Origin: PGYT01 sp963675055
Lineage (GTDB): Bacteria > Bacteroidota > Ignavibacteria > Ignavibacteriales > Melioribacteraceae
Assembly: GCA_963675055.2 (NCBI GenBank)
Contig: CAXXJE010000002.1
Span: forward strand, 434,001-498,000
DNA length: 64,000 bases
Direction of reading: 5' to 3'
A program made the translations under genes and the position numbers. Below the pieces are notes generated by a model. That model had not been told where the DNA came from. It saw only the letters and a program-made list of their open reading frames with translations, and searched no databases. Below are positions 10,401-17,884 of the stretch, piece after piece (position 1 is the first letter of the stretch; every line of letters begins with the position of its first letter).

Positions 10401-11473
10401 CACATATTTTTGACCCGTTTTACCGGGGAGATTACTCGATCCAAAAGGAAATTGAGGGCACCGGAATCGGACTGGCACTAGTGAAAGAATTCGTTGAACT
10501 GCACGGCGGAACTATTGAGGTTCAAAGTGAAGTCGATAACGGCACAACTTTCACCATAAAGTTTCCTCTTGGTTCAGAACACTTACAGCAATATGGAATT
10601 ACTGAAGAAAAATATGAACCTCATTTACATCCTGAAGCCTTGGAATTAATGGATGAAGAACAAGAAGAAATTCAGGACAGAGAAAAAATTCAGTCGGATC
10701 CGGAAGAGGCTTCTGATAAAGAAATCATTCTCGTGGTTGAAGATAATGCCGACGTGAGAAGTTATATAAAAGAATCCCTTGAAAATGATTACAGAATAGT
10801 TGAAGCGAAAAACGGTAAACTCGGACTTGACGCCGCCATGAAAATTGTCCCGGACCTGATTGTAAGCGACGTTATGATGCCCGGCATAGATGGTTTTGAA
10901 TTCTGTGAGAAAATCAAAAAGGATCTGAATACAAGTCATATTCCTGTTATACTTCTGACGGCAAAATCAGGTGACGAGAATATAATCAAGGGACTGGATA
11001 CCGGCGCGGATGATTATATAACAAAACCTTTCAACGTTAATATCCTTCAAACGCGGATTAAGAATTTAATCGAGTTAAGAAAGCAACTTAATAATAAATT
11101 CAGACGTGAATCACTTTTGCAGCCATCTGAGTTCAAGGTCAGTTCGCTTGATGATAAATTTCTGATGAAACTGCACAAACTGCTTGAAAGTAATTATTCG
11201 GATCCCGAATTCAAACTCGATCACTTAATTGAGAATTTCAACATCAGCAGGGCAAGTTTGTTCAGAAAGATTAAATCACTGACCGGCGATACACCTAACA
11301 ACTACCTGCAGTCTTATCGTTTAAAAAGGGCTGCTCAAATGATAAAACAAAATATCGGTAATATTACGGAAACCGCCTACTCCTCCGGATTCTCAAGTTC
11401 AGCCTATTTCACAAAATGTTTCAAAGAAAAATTCGACTGTCTCCCCTCCGAATATCAGGCAAGGGAAAGCTAA
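7451..11473 (+). CDS. Hybrid two-component sensor/response regulator (HTCS)
   Basis: A 1340-residue one-protein phosphorelay and transcription factor. Order: signal peptide or first membrane anchor (1-20); two-component-propeller (Reg_prop) repeats to about 650; a Y_Y_Y domain (about 660-745); a membrane helix (about 755-775); HisKA dimerisation domain with phospho-accepting His821 in ISHEFRTP; HATPase_c with the N box (VVNLISNAFKFS) and G boxes (DTGIGV, GTGIGLALV); receiver domain with Asp1140 (VSDVMMPGIDG) and conserved Lys in TKPF; and a C-terminal AraC-type HTH. All catalytic residues are present. Such regulators usually sense oligosaccharides in the periplasm and switch on nearby glycan genes, but no sugar-degrading gene is adjacent here. 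The start codon is GTG. Confidence 0.95.
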   Translation: MKRLIYLSLLQTAFCASIIAQSAVSLEYQGYPIIENFYTDELQIQEQNWDIVQDHNGIIYVANIQELIQYDGVSWTGIDIPNSTVRSVTFDKEGTIYVGSISDFGYLTEDSSNTLVYKSLLPLIDTDSIHFTSVYQSIVTNHGVYFRSSEYLMKYFNGKVTAWEAETRFGRMYKTSGHLYINIKRRGLHEIVNDEFIPVAGGELFANLFIPTMIEIDNGDILIGTRSEGLYMESGGNIKRYPTDIDEYIFNNRLYNGIKLNDGNIALATLSGGIIIIEQDGTFVNAFNKNNGLQDNNVKNIYQDNQNNIWAALNDGISRIEYTSPFEFYNRDMGLNGLVLSIIKKNNFLYAGTTNGLFVKIPEKDVYGLERFEKIESVQSLPWILFEQGNSILAGTQSGLFLVNGRASSQLSDDRVFSIINIPGVRDYVLLCTSNGLKLLNTINYKNTIKVFNELSDEIRSAEFDKTNNLWLGTLTKGVISIKNAAEEFSGIIANNNSPEVGIISHFGTEHGLPDGETYVSLVNGTVYFLTAEGLYTFEKNTNMFKPDSLLGSEFADGSRNIFRMVGERNGDIWFHSKVRNYLAEKHSDGSYEVIRKPFMRLPKDQVNIIYPDDKYVWFGTNKGIVRYDKNSGSQIDTSFSTVIRKVNIRNDSLVYGGAQLPDDFSSPKLDYKFRNLRFEYASPFYTASGKTRYQYVLKGYDDNWSDWTDETKKDYTNLSEGNYTFYVKAMNIYGDVSTTASYSFTISPPFYRTFWAYTFYFLAVLAFGYLIVKWRISKLEKEKRQLEILIDNKTREVKDQADKLKELDKIKSRFFANISHEFRTPLTLIIGPAEQMLTEEKSANKKKKFSLMLRNSQKLLGLINQLLDLSRLDNSRVQLHVKRINLVKLVGAVSSLFESMAVQKNIKLDFKADPNEIELYGDPDKIEKVVVNLISNAFKFSNESGSISVALSKTTGGSEKFEQGYAELIIRDTGIGVSGENLSHIFDPFYRGDYSIQKEIEGTGIGLALVKEFVELHGGTIEVQSEVDNGTTFTIKFPLGSEHLQQYGITEEKYEPHLHPEALELMDEEQEEIQDREKIQSDPEEASDKEIILVVEDNADVRSYIKESLENDYRIVEAKNGKLGLDAAMKIVPDLIVSDVMMPGIDGFEFCEKIKKDLNTSHIPVILLTAKSGDENIIKGLDTGADDYITKPFNVNILQTRIKNLIELRKQLNNKFRRESLLQPSEFKVSSLDDKFLMKLHKLLESNYSDPEFKLDHLIENFNISRASLFRKIKSLTGDTPNNYLQSYRLKRAAQMIKQNIGNITETAYSSGFSSSAYFTKCFKEKFDCLPSEYQARES

Positions 11474-11746
11474 ATTGTTCGATAATGAGCCTCAAACCTA
11501 TATACTTTCTGTGATGAAACAGTTGTAATATTATCTGATACTATATTTATACTCAATAAATCCCACTCATTATTCTTCGTTTTTCGACTCTAAAGTGCGT
11601 TTTATAGACCTGATACTATTTTGATAATTATTGATACTACTCTTATATCTAAAATTATCCCCGTGTAATATCTTTGCAGCAGATCATTTCAATAGAATGA
11701 TGATTCGCACATGCAACTGAACAAAGCAACTTATTGAGGTTAACAA

Positions 11747-12238
11747 ATGCCGATATTTATAAACGGATCGTTAAAGATAAGCAACAAAACAAGATCGAAT
11801 ATACTGTGGGTAGGTAATCCGGAAACCAACAACTACTTTCAGTTACTGGGTGACTTCCCCACTTCAATCAAATCGCAAACTGAAGTTAATTCCAGCTTAT
11901 ACCTGTCGGCGAGTGCTCTCTGGAATATAATGGAAAACAAGAAATTGAGTGTCCCCATGAAACTGACCAAAGGGTCAGTATGTACCGAAGGTCTCCTCCG
12001 GATATTTACTTCCGGGGGAGATTATTATCCCGACTATATTATAATTGAAATCCATTTCTCCGACAAGTTATCGGCGAGTTGCAGGGTTAAAGTGGATTCA
12101 ATAGAAAATGAATTCATAAATGTCGTATCGCTTGGAAATCTTGACGTAATTCTTACGGATGCGGAAATTGAGCTAAACTGCGAATACGGTTCCAAGGGGC
12201 TGGAAGAACTTTTTACCGTAGTAGAAATAGTTTCATAA
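11747..12238 (+). CDS. Small protein of unknown function
   Basis: A 163-residue protein with no signal peptide or transmembrane segment. It appears all-beta, with alternating hydrophobic strands such as SRVKVDSIENEFINVVSL-like segments. A GAGG ribosome site precedes the ATG. It starts 47 bases upstream of a catalytically odd alpha/beta-hydrolase-like gene on the same strand and may form a pair with it. About 270 bases upstream are gene-free. I do not recognise a family. Confidence 0.6.
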   Translation: MPIFINGSLKISNKTRSNILWVGNPETNNYFQLLGDFPTSIKSQTEVNSSLYLSASALWNIMENKKLSVPMKLTKGSVCTEGLLRIFTSGGDYYPDYIIIEIHFSDKLSASCRVKVDSIENEFINVVSLGNLDVILTDAEIELNCEYGSKGLEELFTVVEIVS

Positions 12239-12284
12239 TTGCCGAGAATCAGTTTTCAGTACATTAAATAAATTTGAGGGCAAA

Positions 12285-13409
12285 ATGCTGCGTAAAATAG
12301 CAATCATTATAACCGGAACACACAATGTTATACCAGATAAAAAAAATCAAAATAAGGCTCTTTCATATCAATTCACCGGCAGACAGATCGCATACAATAT
12401 AAAATCCGTAAAAAATGAAGTATATGAATCCAGGTTTCTTACTGAAGTTGACTCCTCAGAGACGGACAATGTGTACGATAAATTCGCCCGATATTTTACT
12501 GAGGAACTGGCTGAACCGGATAGTTTCCAATATGTAAAAATGGGTGTTCCTGTAAATCCTCTTGTCAGCAGTCCGATTACAAACAGCGACCTGCCGGAAA
12601 AGCTGAACCAAAATCTGCTAATACGTTTTAAATGTGACTACAGCAAGTCCTTCACCGAGAATGCATTTGCTCTTCAAAACTTATTGTATAATCTATACAT
12701 TACATATATAGAAGACTTCGATCTTTACCTCATCGGGCATGGAATAGGCGGCATTATAGGAAGGTTGTACCTGGAATCTTCAATTTCTGAAGAGGATCCC
12801 TGGTTCGAGTACATTCAGGGGTTTATAACTCTTGGAACGCCACATCTCGGAATGCCTGTGATACTTAAAAATCTCCTTGGCATACGTGACATTAGGGACC
12901 TTGGAAACAATTTAAATCTGAACAGGCACAATTCCCATCCTGAAGAGTTTGCTCTGAACCGGGAGATTTACTATTACTATGAACTGCTGCCTCCCCCTGA
13001 AAAGCAGTTTGTATTTTTCAGAAACGGATCATCAATGGATATCTATAATCCGGAACAACACACGGGAATAAGCAGCTACCTCCTCAAAGAAAGTCTTAAT
13101 CAAAATTCGCTGGTAAATGCGTGTGATTTTTTCGGTGAATTAAATTGTGCAGACGATAACAAGTTACCTCCTTACTATTGTGTTTGCGGCACAGCATCCG
13201 GGTCACTCACGTGTACCGGCTTTATCATGTCAGGGGGCGATTTAAGACCTGTATATTCCCCGGAGGGAGATTCACTTGTACCTAAATGGAGCGCTTTATT
13301 CGAAGGAAGAAATATTAAGGACACATTTGAAGCACGGAATGTAACTCACAACAAACTGCCTTCCAGCGAAGCCATTCAAACTAAGGTTGCTGACTGGATT
13401 TTTGCCTGA
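12285..13409 (+). CDS. Alpha/beta-hydrolase (lipase)-like protein lacking the nucleophile Ser
   Basis: A 374-residue cytoplasmic protein with a lipase-like fold. The nucleophile-elbow region reads LIGHGIGGIIGRLYLE at about residues 149-164, where lipases have GHSxGG; position 153 is Gly, so the usual serine is missing. The next strand is well conserved (ITLGTPHLGMPV). The predicted acid loop (SPEGDSLVPKWSA) and a C-terminal His in NVTHNKLPS are still present. The fold assignment rests on these ordered motifs. It may be a pseudoenzyme or a binding protein, or use a different nucleophile. An intact relative of similar style, with GHSMGS, lies at 34016. The upstream unknown gene is 46 bases away. 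Confidence 0.65.
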   Translation: MLRKIAIIITGTHNVIPDKKNQNKALSYQFTGRQIAYNIKSVKNEVYESRFLTEVDSSETDNVYDKFARYFTEELAEPDSFQYVKMGVPVNPLVSSPITNSDLPEKLNQNLLIRFKCDYSKSFTENAFALQNLLYNLYITYIEDFDLYLIGHGIGGIIGRLYLESSISEEDPWFEYIQGFITLGTPHLGMPVILKNLLGIRDIRDLGNNLNLNRHNSHPEEFALNREIYYYYELLPPPEKQFVFFRNGSSMDIYNPEQHTGISSYLLKESLNQNSLVNACDFFGELNCADDNKLPPYYCVCGTASGSLTCTGFIMSGGDLRPVYSPEGDSLVPKWSALFEGRNIKDTFEARNVTHNKLPSSEAIQTKVADWIFA

Positions 13410-13525
13410 TGCTTATTTATCCGGGAGTGAAATGATATCGTTTCTCAAATTTTAGTATTTTGTGAACCGGTAAATTCAGATATCTGAATTTAACAACATA
13501 CTACTAAAATCATTAAGGAACGATT

Positions 13526-14314
13526 ATGCTCCGAAAAGTACTTCTTATTCTATTTATTTCGACCATCGCTTATTCACAGACCGAGAATACCAGCCTGCCT
13601 TCAAAGTGGTATTTATATGAAACCGCGAGCTATAACCTGTACTTTACGAAAACCGACTCCTCCGATATAATAGATTATCTCGCATATTTCGACAACGCAA
13701 ATGAGACTATTAAAAACTTTTTCGGGAAGAGTTTCCTTACCAAATATGATGTATACATTCACCCCAACAGAAGCTCGATAGATTTGCAATGGAGCGCCGA
13801 CTGGAACATGCCCGGATTTAAAAGCGAATGCTGGATGGTTGGCAGCGGTGTCGCCGACCAGTTCGACCTGCTGTCTGTTAAAGCCTGGAATTCAGAAGCC
13901 TGTGAACACGATCCGACCGATGTTTTGGAAATCCAAAAACTGATAACTCATGAATCGGTGCATGTATATCACGGACAGATAAATCTGAATCATTTTTTTG
14001 AAAACATGCAGGATATGTCGTGGTTCATTGAAGGAGTTGCTATTTACGCGGCCGGACAACTTGATGAAGAAAGATTATCCGATGTGAAAAAGATAGTTAG
14101 CGAAGACAGATATCCCCGAAAACTCGCCGGAGCCTGGGAGGGAAATTACCGATACGGAATCTGCGGTTCACTGGTCTCTTATATCGACAGCAAGTATGGT
14201 CGTGAGAAATTAACTCAACTGCTGGAAGCCCGTTCGAATGAGGAAATCCTTACCTCACTAAATACAACTGAAGCAGATTTGTTCACCGGTTGGGCGGAGT
14301 ATATCCTGAATTAA
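13526..14314 (+). CDS. Secreted HExxH metalloprotease-like protein
   Basis: A 262-residue protein with a signal peptide (about residues 1-18, ending AYSQ). A zinc-site motif HESVH (His142, Glu143, His146) is followed 22 residues later by Glu169 in WFIEGVA, the gluzincin arrangement found in the peptidase_MA-like families. Only one catalytic domain is present and there is no obvious propeptide. It has its own ribosome site (AAGGAA). Export and the zinc motif are clear; substrate and true proteolytic activity are inferred. Confidence 0.78.
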   Translation: MLRKVLLILFISTIAYSQTENTSLPSKWYLYETASYNLYFTKTDSSDIIDYLAYFDNANETIKNFFGKSFLTKYDVYIHPNRSSIDLQWSADWNMPGFKSECWMVGSGVADQFDLLSVKAWNSEACEHDPTDVLEIQKLITHESVHVYHGQINLNHFFENMQDMSWFIEGVAIYAAGQLDEERLSDVKKIVSEDRYPRKLAGAWEGNYRYGICGSLVSYIDSKYGREKLTQLLEARSNEEILTSLNTTEADLFTGWAEYILN

Positions 14315-14407
14315 CCAGAGTGTAATAATGTTAACCATAGATTTAGTTGCCCATTGAAGACTTAGCAAAATTTTACTGCGTTGAGTGGAAATAAACGGGG
14401 AATTAAT

Positions 14408-14737
14408 ATGTCCGGAGAAACTAATTTAATTCCGCTTGAACAGATCTCATCGAAAATTATCTTCATCCGCAATGAGAAAGTACTACTTGACCGCGATTTG
14501 GCAAAGCTGTATGGTGTCGAAACCAAAGTCTTAAAACAGGCAGTAAAAAGAAACATAAGCAGGTTTCCTTCTGACTTTATGTTCGTACTCAATCAACAGG
14601 AGTTTAAAGATTGGAGGTCACAATTTGTGACCTCCAATTCAGATAAAATGGGATTGCGATATTCACCAATAAATGCTTTACTAACACTCAATTATAATGT
14701 TATACAAGAGAAAATCAATACGTTTAAAAGATTTTGA
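14408..14737 (+). pseudogene. Truncated ORF6N-domain gene
   Basis: The first 90 or so residues match the ORF6N DNA-binding domain typical of phage and accessory proteins (IFIRNEKVLLDRDLAKLYGV, then RFPSDFMFVLN). At the point where the family normally continues with a TEQGVAML segment, the reading changes to an unrelated tail (INALLTLNYNV) and stops 41 bases inside the transposase gene that follows. The gene therefore lacks the end of its domain and all of the usual C-terminal part. The break coincides with the start of the RAYT gene, suggesting truncation when that segment arrived. The ATG at 14408 is preceded by GGGG. Confidence 0.65.
14610..14638. repeat. Perfect 29-base palindrome inside the ORF6N gene
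   Basis: Two 14-base arms (ATTGGAGGTCACAA / TTGTGACCTCCAAT) separated by a single T, lying inside the coding part of the broken ORF6N gene and read as WRSQFVTSN. A palindrome this long in coding sequence is uncommon. It could be a protein-binding site or a hairpin in the mRNA. Confidence 0.8.
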
Positions 14738-15233
14738 TTACACTCAGGCATTCTGGTACTATGTAACCATCTGTACTCAAACCAGAGGGGACATTCTGGG
14801 AATAATTAAGAACAGCAAAATGGTTTTAAATAAATTTGGTGTTCTTGTTGAAAAAGAATGGCTGAATACAAAATCCATTCGATCAAATGTTGATTTAGAT
14901 TCGTTTGTAATAATGCCTGATCACTTGCATGGAATAATTATAATAAATAAACAGCGTAGGGGCACGGCGCACCGTGCCCCTACGGATACAACTGAAAATT
15001 TCGGTAAACCTGTACCCGGATCATTACCCACTATCATTCGATCTTTTAAGGCAACCGTTACGAAACAAATAAATGAATTAAGGCAAACACCCGGAATTAA
15101 ATTCTGGCAGAGGAATTATTATGAACGGGTAATACGCAACGAGAAGGAATTATACAATATCAGAAGATACATAAAACTGAATCCTCTGAAATGGAACATT
15201 CAACGTGGTTACCCGGAAAATCCGGAGTTCTGA
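14697..15233 (+). CDS. REP-associated tyrosine transposase (RAYT, Y1 family)
   Basis: A single-strand-DNA transposase of the IS200-like Y1 superfamily, of the domesticated type associated with REP palindromes. The 178 residues contain the strand FWYYVTICTQ, the HuH metal motif in IMPDHLHGIII, the family segment IIRSFKATVTKQIN, and the catalytic-tyrosine helix with NYYERVIRNEKEL. A REP-like palindrome is embedded in the gene at 14955-14984 and contributes in-frame codons (RRGTAHRAPT) between the HuH strand and the next helix. A second palindrome lies 39 bases after the stop. The start overlaps the truncated ORF6N gene. The protein looks intact. Confidence 0.85.
   Translation: MLYKRKSIRLKDFDYTQAFWYYVTICTQTRGDILGIIKNSKMVLNKFGVLVEKEWLNTKSIRSNVDLDSFVIMPDHLHGIIIINKQRRGTAHRAPTDTTENFGKPVPGSLPTIIRSFKATVTKQINELRQTPGIKFWQRNYYERVIRNEKELYNIRRYIKLNPLKWNIQRGYPENPEF
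14955..14984. repeat. REP-like palindrome within the RAYT gene
   Basis: Thirteen-base perfect arms (CGTAGGGGCACGG / CCGTGCCCCTACG) with a CGCA loop. It is in frame within the transposase gene and much more GC-rich than its surroundings. The GTAGGGGC...GCCCCTAC form is a widely distributed bacterial REP-type palindrome. Confidence 0.85.
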
Positions 15234-15272
15234 ATTTATAAGTAGAATCGACTAAATCTTTTATTGGTACAC

Positions 15273-15300
15273 GCAGTGACAAGTCACGACTTGTCACTAC
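15273..15300. repeat. REP-like palindrome downstream of the RAYT gene
   Basis: Eleven-base perfect arms (AGTGACAAGTC / GACTTGTCACT) with a two-base AC centre, extended by one mismatch and a G-C pair on each side. It sits between the convergent ends of the RAYT gene and typA and may also act as a transcription terminator. Confidence 0.8.
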
Positions 15301-15314
15301 AGCTTCCAATATAT

Positions 15315-17123
15315 TTAACTCTTTTTACCGAGATTATATCTCTTCCTTTCATTGACATCCAGATACAACTTGCGGAGTCTGATTGATTTCGGAGTTACCT
15401 CAACCATCTCGTCATCTGCAATATACTCAAGCGCTTCTTCAAGAGTAAATTTAATCGCCGGCACTATTTTAACTGACTTATCTGCACCCGACGCACGCAT
15501 ATTGGTAAGCTTTTTACCGCGCTGAACATTCACTTCAATATCGATATCTTTATTGTGCTCGCCTACAATCTGCCCCGTATAAATGTCGTCGCCCGGATCT
15601 ATAAAGAACTTACCTCTGTCCTGCAGCGAATCAATAGCGTATGCTGTTGACTGACCTTCAGCCATCGAGATTAGTACGCCGTTCCTCACCTTGCCGATTG
15701 AACCTTTGAAGAACTCGTACTGGTAAAACCTGTGATGCATAATTGCTTCGCCGGCTGTTGCGGTAAGCATCCTTGTTCGGAGTCCCATAATACCGCGCGA
15801 AGGAATATGGAAAATTATTTTGTTAAGGCTGCCCTTCGAATCCATACTTACCATTTCACCTTTTCGCTGACCAACCATCTCGATAACTTTTCCTGATGAT
15901 TCGGCAGGTACATCCACAACGAGCACTTCTATCGGTTCGGCTTTTTTTCCGTCGATCTCTTTATAAATTACTTTCGGTTCGCGTATCTGGAGTTCGTATC
16001 CTTCACGTCTCATATTCTCAATTAATACCGACAAGTGCAGAACACCTCTTCCTGATACTTTATAAGAATCCGGTGAACCGGTTTCCTGAACACGAAGCGC
16101 AACGTTATGCTCAAGTTCTTTGAACAGCCTGTCACGAATCTGGCGCGAAGTAACAAGTTTACCTTCCTTGCCGTAGAACGGTGAATTATTCACCGTAAAT
16201 GTCATACTGATTGTGGGTTCGTCAATAGCTATAATCGGCAACGGTTCGGGATTCTCCGCACTCGCAATTGTATCGCCGATATCTATATCTTCCACACCGA
16301 CAATAGCACATATATCGCCGCAGTGTACCTCTTCAACTTCCAGCCTGTTTAATCCTTCGAACACAAAAATCTGTTTTATCGCGACATCATGAATTTTACC
16401 GTCACGTTTAATAACACTAAGCTTTTCTGATTTACTGAGTGTGCCTCTGAATACTCTCCCTATTCCGATTCGTCCTACGTAGTCACTATAATCCAAAGTA
16501 GTTACCTGGATTTGGAGAGAACCTTCCTTAATCGGCGGAACAGGAATTGTTTCAATTATCAAATCCAGCAAAGGATTAAGATTATCATGAGCATCATTCA
16601 GTTCCTTAACGGCCCAGCCGTCGCGACCGCTGGCATAAACATATGAGAAGTCAAGCTGCTCTTCGTCAGCATCCAGATCAATAAACAAGTCATAAATTTC
16701 ATCGAGAACTTCTTCGGGTCTGTTATCTGGACGGTCAATTTTATTGATAACTACAATAGGCTTAAGATGCAGGTGTAAAGCTTTCTCGAGGACGAATCTG
16801 GTCTGGGGCATCGGTCCTTCGAACGAGTCAACTAACAACAGAACTCCATCGGCCATTTTCAGAACGCGTTCAACCTCGCCTCCGAAATCAGCGTGTCCGG
16901 GTGTGTCTATTATATTAATTTTATAGTCATTATAAGGAATACTAATATTCTTCGACAGTATAGTTATTCCTCTTTCACGCTCAAGATCATTCGAGTCGAG
17001 GAATCTCTCGCGAACAACCTGGTTTTCCCTGAATACAGCGCATTGTTTCAGTATCTGGTCAACAAGTGTCGTTTTCCCGTGATCAACGTGTGCGATAATC
17101 GCTATGTTTCGTATCTCTTTCAC
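15315..17123 (-). CDS. typA: Ribosome-associated GTPase TypA/BipA
   Basis: A translational GTPase related to EF-G that assists ribosome assembly and stress adaptation. The 602-residue length is normal. The P-loop AHVDHGKT, the switch I region ending RGITI, the G3 motif DTPGHADF and the G4 motif NKIDRPD are all present. They are followed by domain II and the EF-G-like domain V, and by the TypA-specific C-terminal domain with SMAEGQSTAYAI. The start is GTG (17123) with GGAG just upstream. It stands alone on the minus strand. Confidence 0.96.
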   Translation of the reverse strand: MKEIRNIAIIAHVDHGKTTLVDQILKQCAVFRENQVVRERFLDSNDLERERGITILSKNISIPYNDYKINIIDTPGHADFGGEVERVLKMADGVLLLVDSFEGPMPQTRFVLEKALHLHLKPIVVINKIDRPDNRPEEVLDEIYDLFIDLDADEEQLDFSYVYASGRDGWAVKELNDAHDNLNPLLDLIIETIPVPPIKEGSLQIQVTTLDYSDYVGRIGIGRVFRGTLSKSEKLSVIKRDGKIHDVAIKQIFVFEGLNRLEVEEVHCGDICAIVGVEDIDIGDTIASAENPEPLPIIAIDEPTISMTFTVNNSPFYGKEGKLVTSRQIRDRLFKELEHNVALRVQETGSPDSYKVSGRGVLHLSVLIENMRREGYELQIREPKVIYKEIDGKKAEPIEVLVVDVPAESSGKVIEMVGQRKGEMVSMDSKGSLNKIIFHIPSRGIMGLRTRMLTATAGEAIMHHRFYQYEFFKGSIGKVRNGVLISMAEGQSTAYAIDSLQDRGKFFIDPGDDIYTGQIVGEHNKDIDIEVNVQRGKKLTNMRASGADKSVKIVPAIKFTLEEALEYIADDEMVEVTPKSIRLRKLYLDVNERKRYNLGKKS

Positions 17124-17262
17124 AATTACTCCAAATTAAAAAATCAGCCGGTCAAGTAAACGAAAACTTGACAGTTAGTCAAGTTAAATATAGATGAAGC
17201 CGTTATAGACAAGAGTTAATGTAAGTTTAGTATGAAGGGAAATTTGCAGTTAAATGGCAAAA

Positions 17263-17280
17263 CCGGGCTAAAATGCCCGG
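17263..17280 (-). terminator. Rho-independent-type hairpin after the broken gene
   Basis: Six-base GC arms (CCGGGC / GCCCGG) with a six-base loop, followed on the minus strand by TTTTGCC. It lies 16 bases after the stop of the glycoside-hydrolase-like remnant and upstream of typA, so it probably ended that gene's transcript. Confidence 0.6.
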
Positions 17281-17296
17281 CTTGCAAACCTTAAAT

Positions 17297-17644
17297 TTAC
17301 TTTTCGGAACCCGGTGGATTACCCGGCTTCATTTTCTCATCCGGAGGCATGGGAGGCGGCATTCGCATATCACCGTCCTCGGCAAATCCCATGTCAGTAC
17401 TCCAAACAACTGGAGTTTCTCCGATATACTTCACAGCGAACTTTGAATTACGATCACGAGTATTCGGGTAGTTGTGCTGACCCGTCAACATATACTTACC
17501 CGAAATATTGTAGATCAATTCAAGCAATGCTCTAGCTTCGGGAGATGCATTCGGTGTTACGGGGTCATTTGAACAATAATTCGCTGAAGTGAGCAACTGA
17601 ATTAAAATAACAGTTACAATTAAATAAAATTATCCGGATTTCAT
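17297..17644 (-). pseudogene. Remnant of a secreted glycoside-hydrolase-like gene
   Basis: From the ATG at 17644 the reading is MKSG, then a TAA stop at 17630-17632, then FYLIVTVILIQLLTSANYC in the same frame. This is a signal peptide interrupted at its fifth codon. The following LLELIYNISGKYMLTGQHNY and TPVVWSTDMGF segments resemble the start of GH26-type (mannanase-like) catalytic domains. The protein ends after about 95 more residues in a Pro/Met-rich tail, far short of a catalytic domain. A purine-rich stretch precedes the ATG, and a terminator hairpin follows. Family assignment is tentative; the interruption and the shortness are directly visible. Confidence 0.6.
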
Positions 17645-17884
17645 TTTTCAACCTGCTTTATTTATAGTTAGACAAATTCTTGCTTCGAATATCAATGATC
17701 TGGATTATATATGTTTTTCTAATTCAGTCCGGATAGAATTAATTCATCGAACGTCCTATAAAGACAATTAAGAATAAAATCAGTACGTGGTCACATATAA
17801 TTTACAATTATTACAATTTGTGAGGAAGGAAGAAAATTATTCGCGGATTTTGGTGGGCGGATTGTATACTGAAACGGGTAAGCT

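Noticed and set aside
17165..17185. Inverted repeat AACTTGAC/GTCAAGTT upstream of typA
   Set aside because: It could be an operator or part of a promoter, but with short arms and no partner copy it is not enough for a call.
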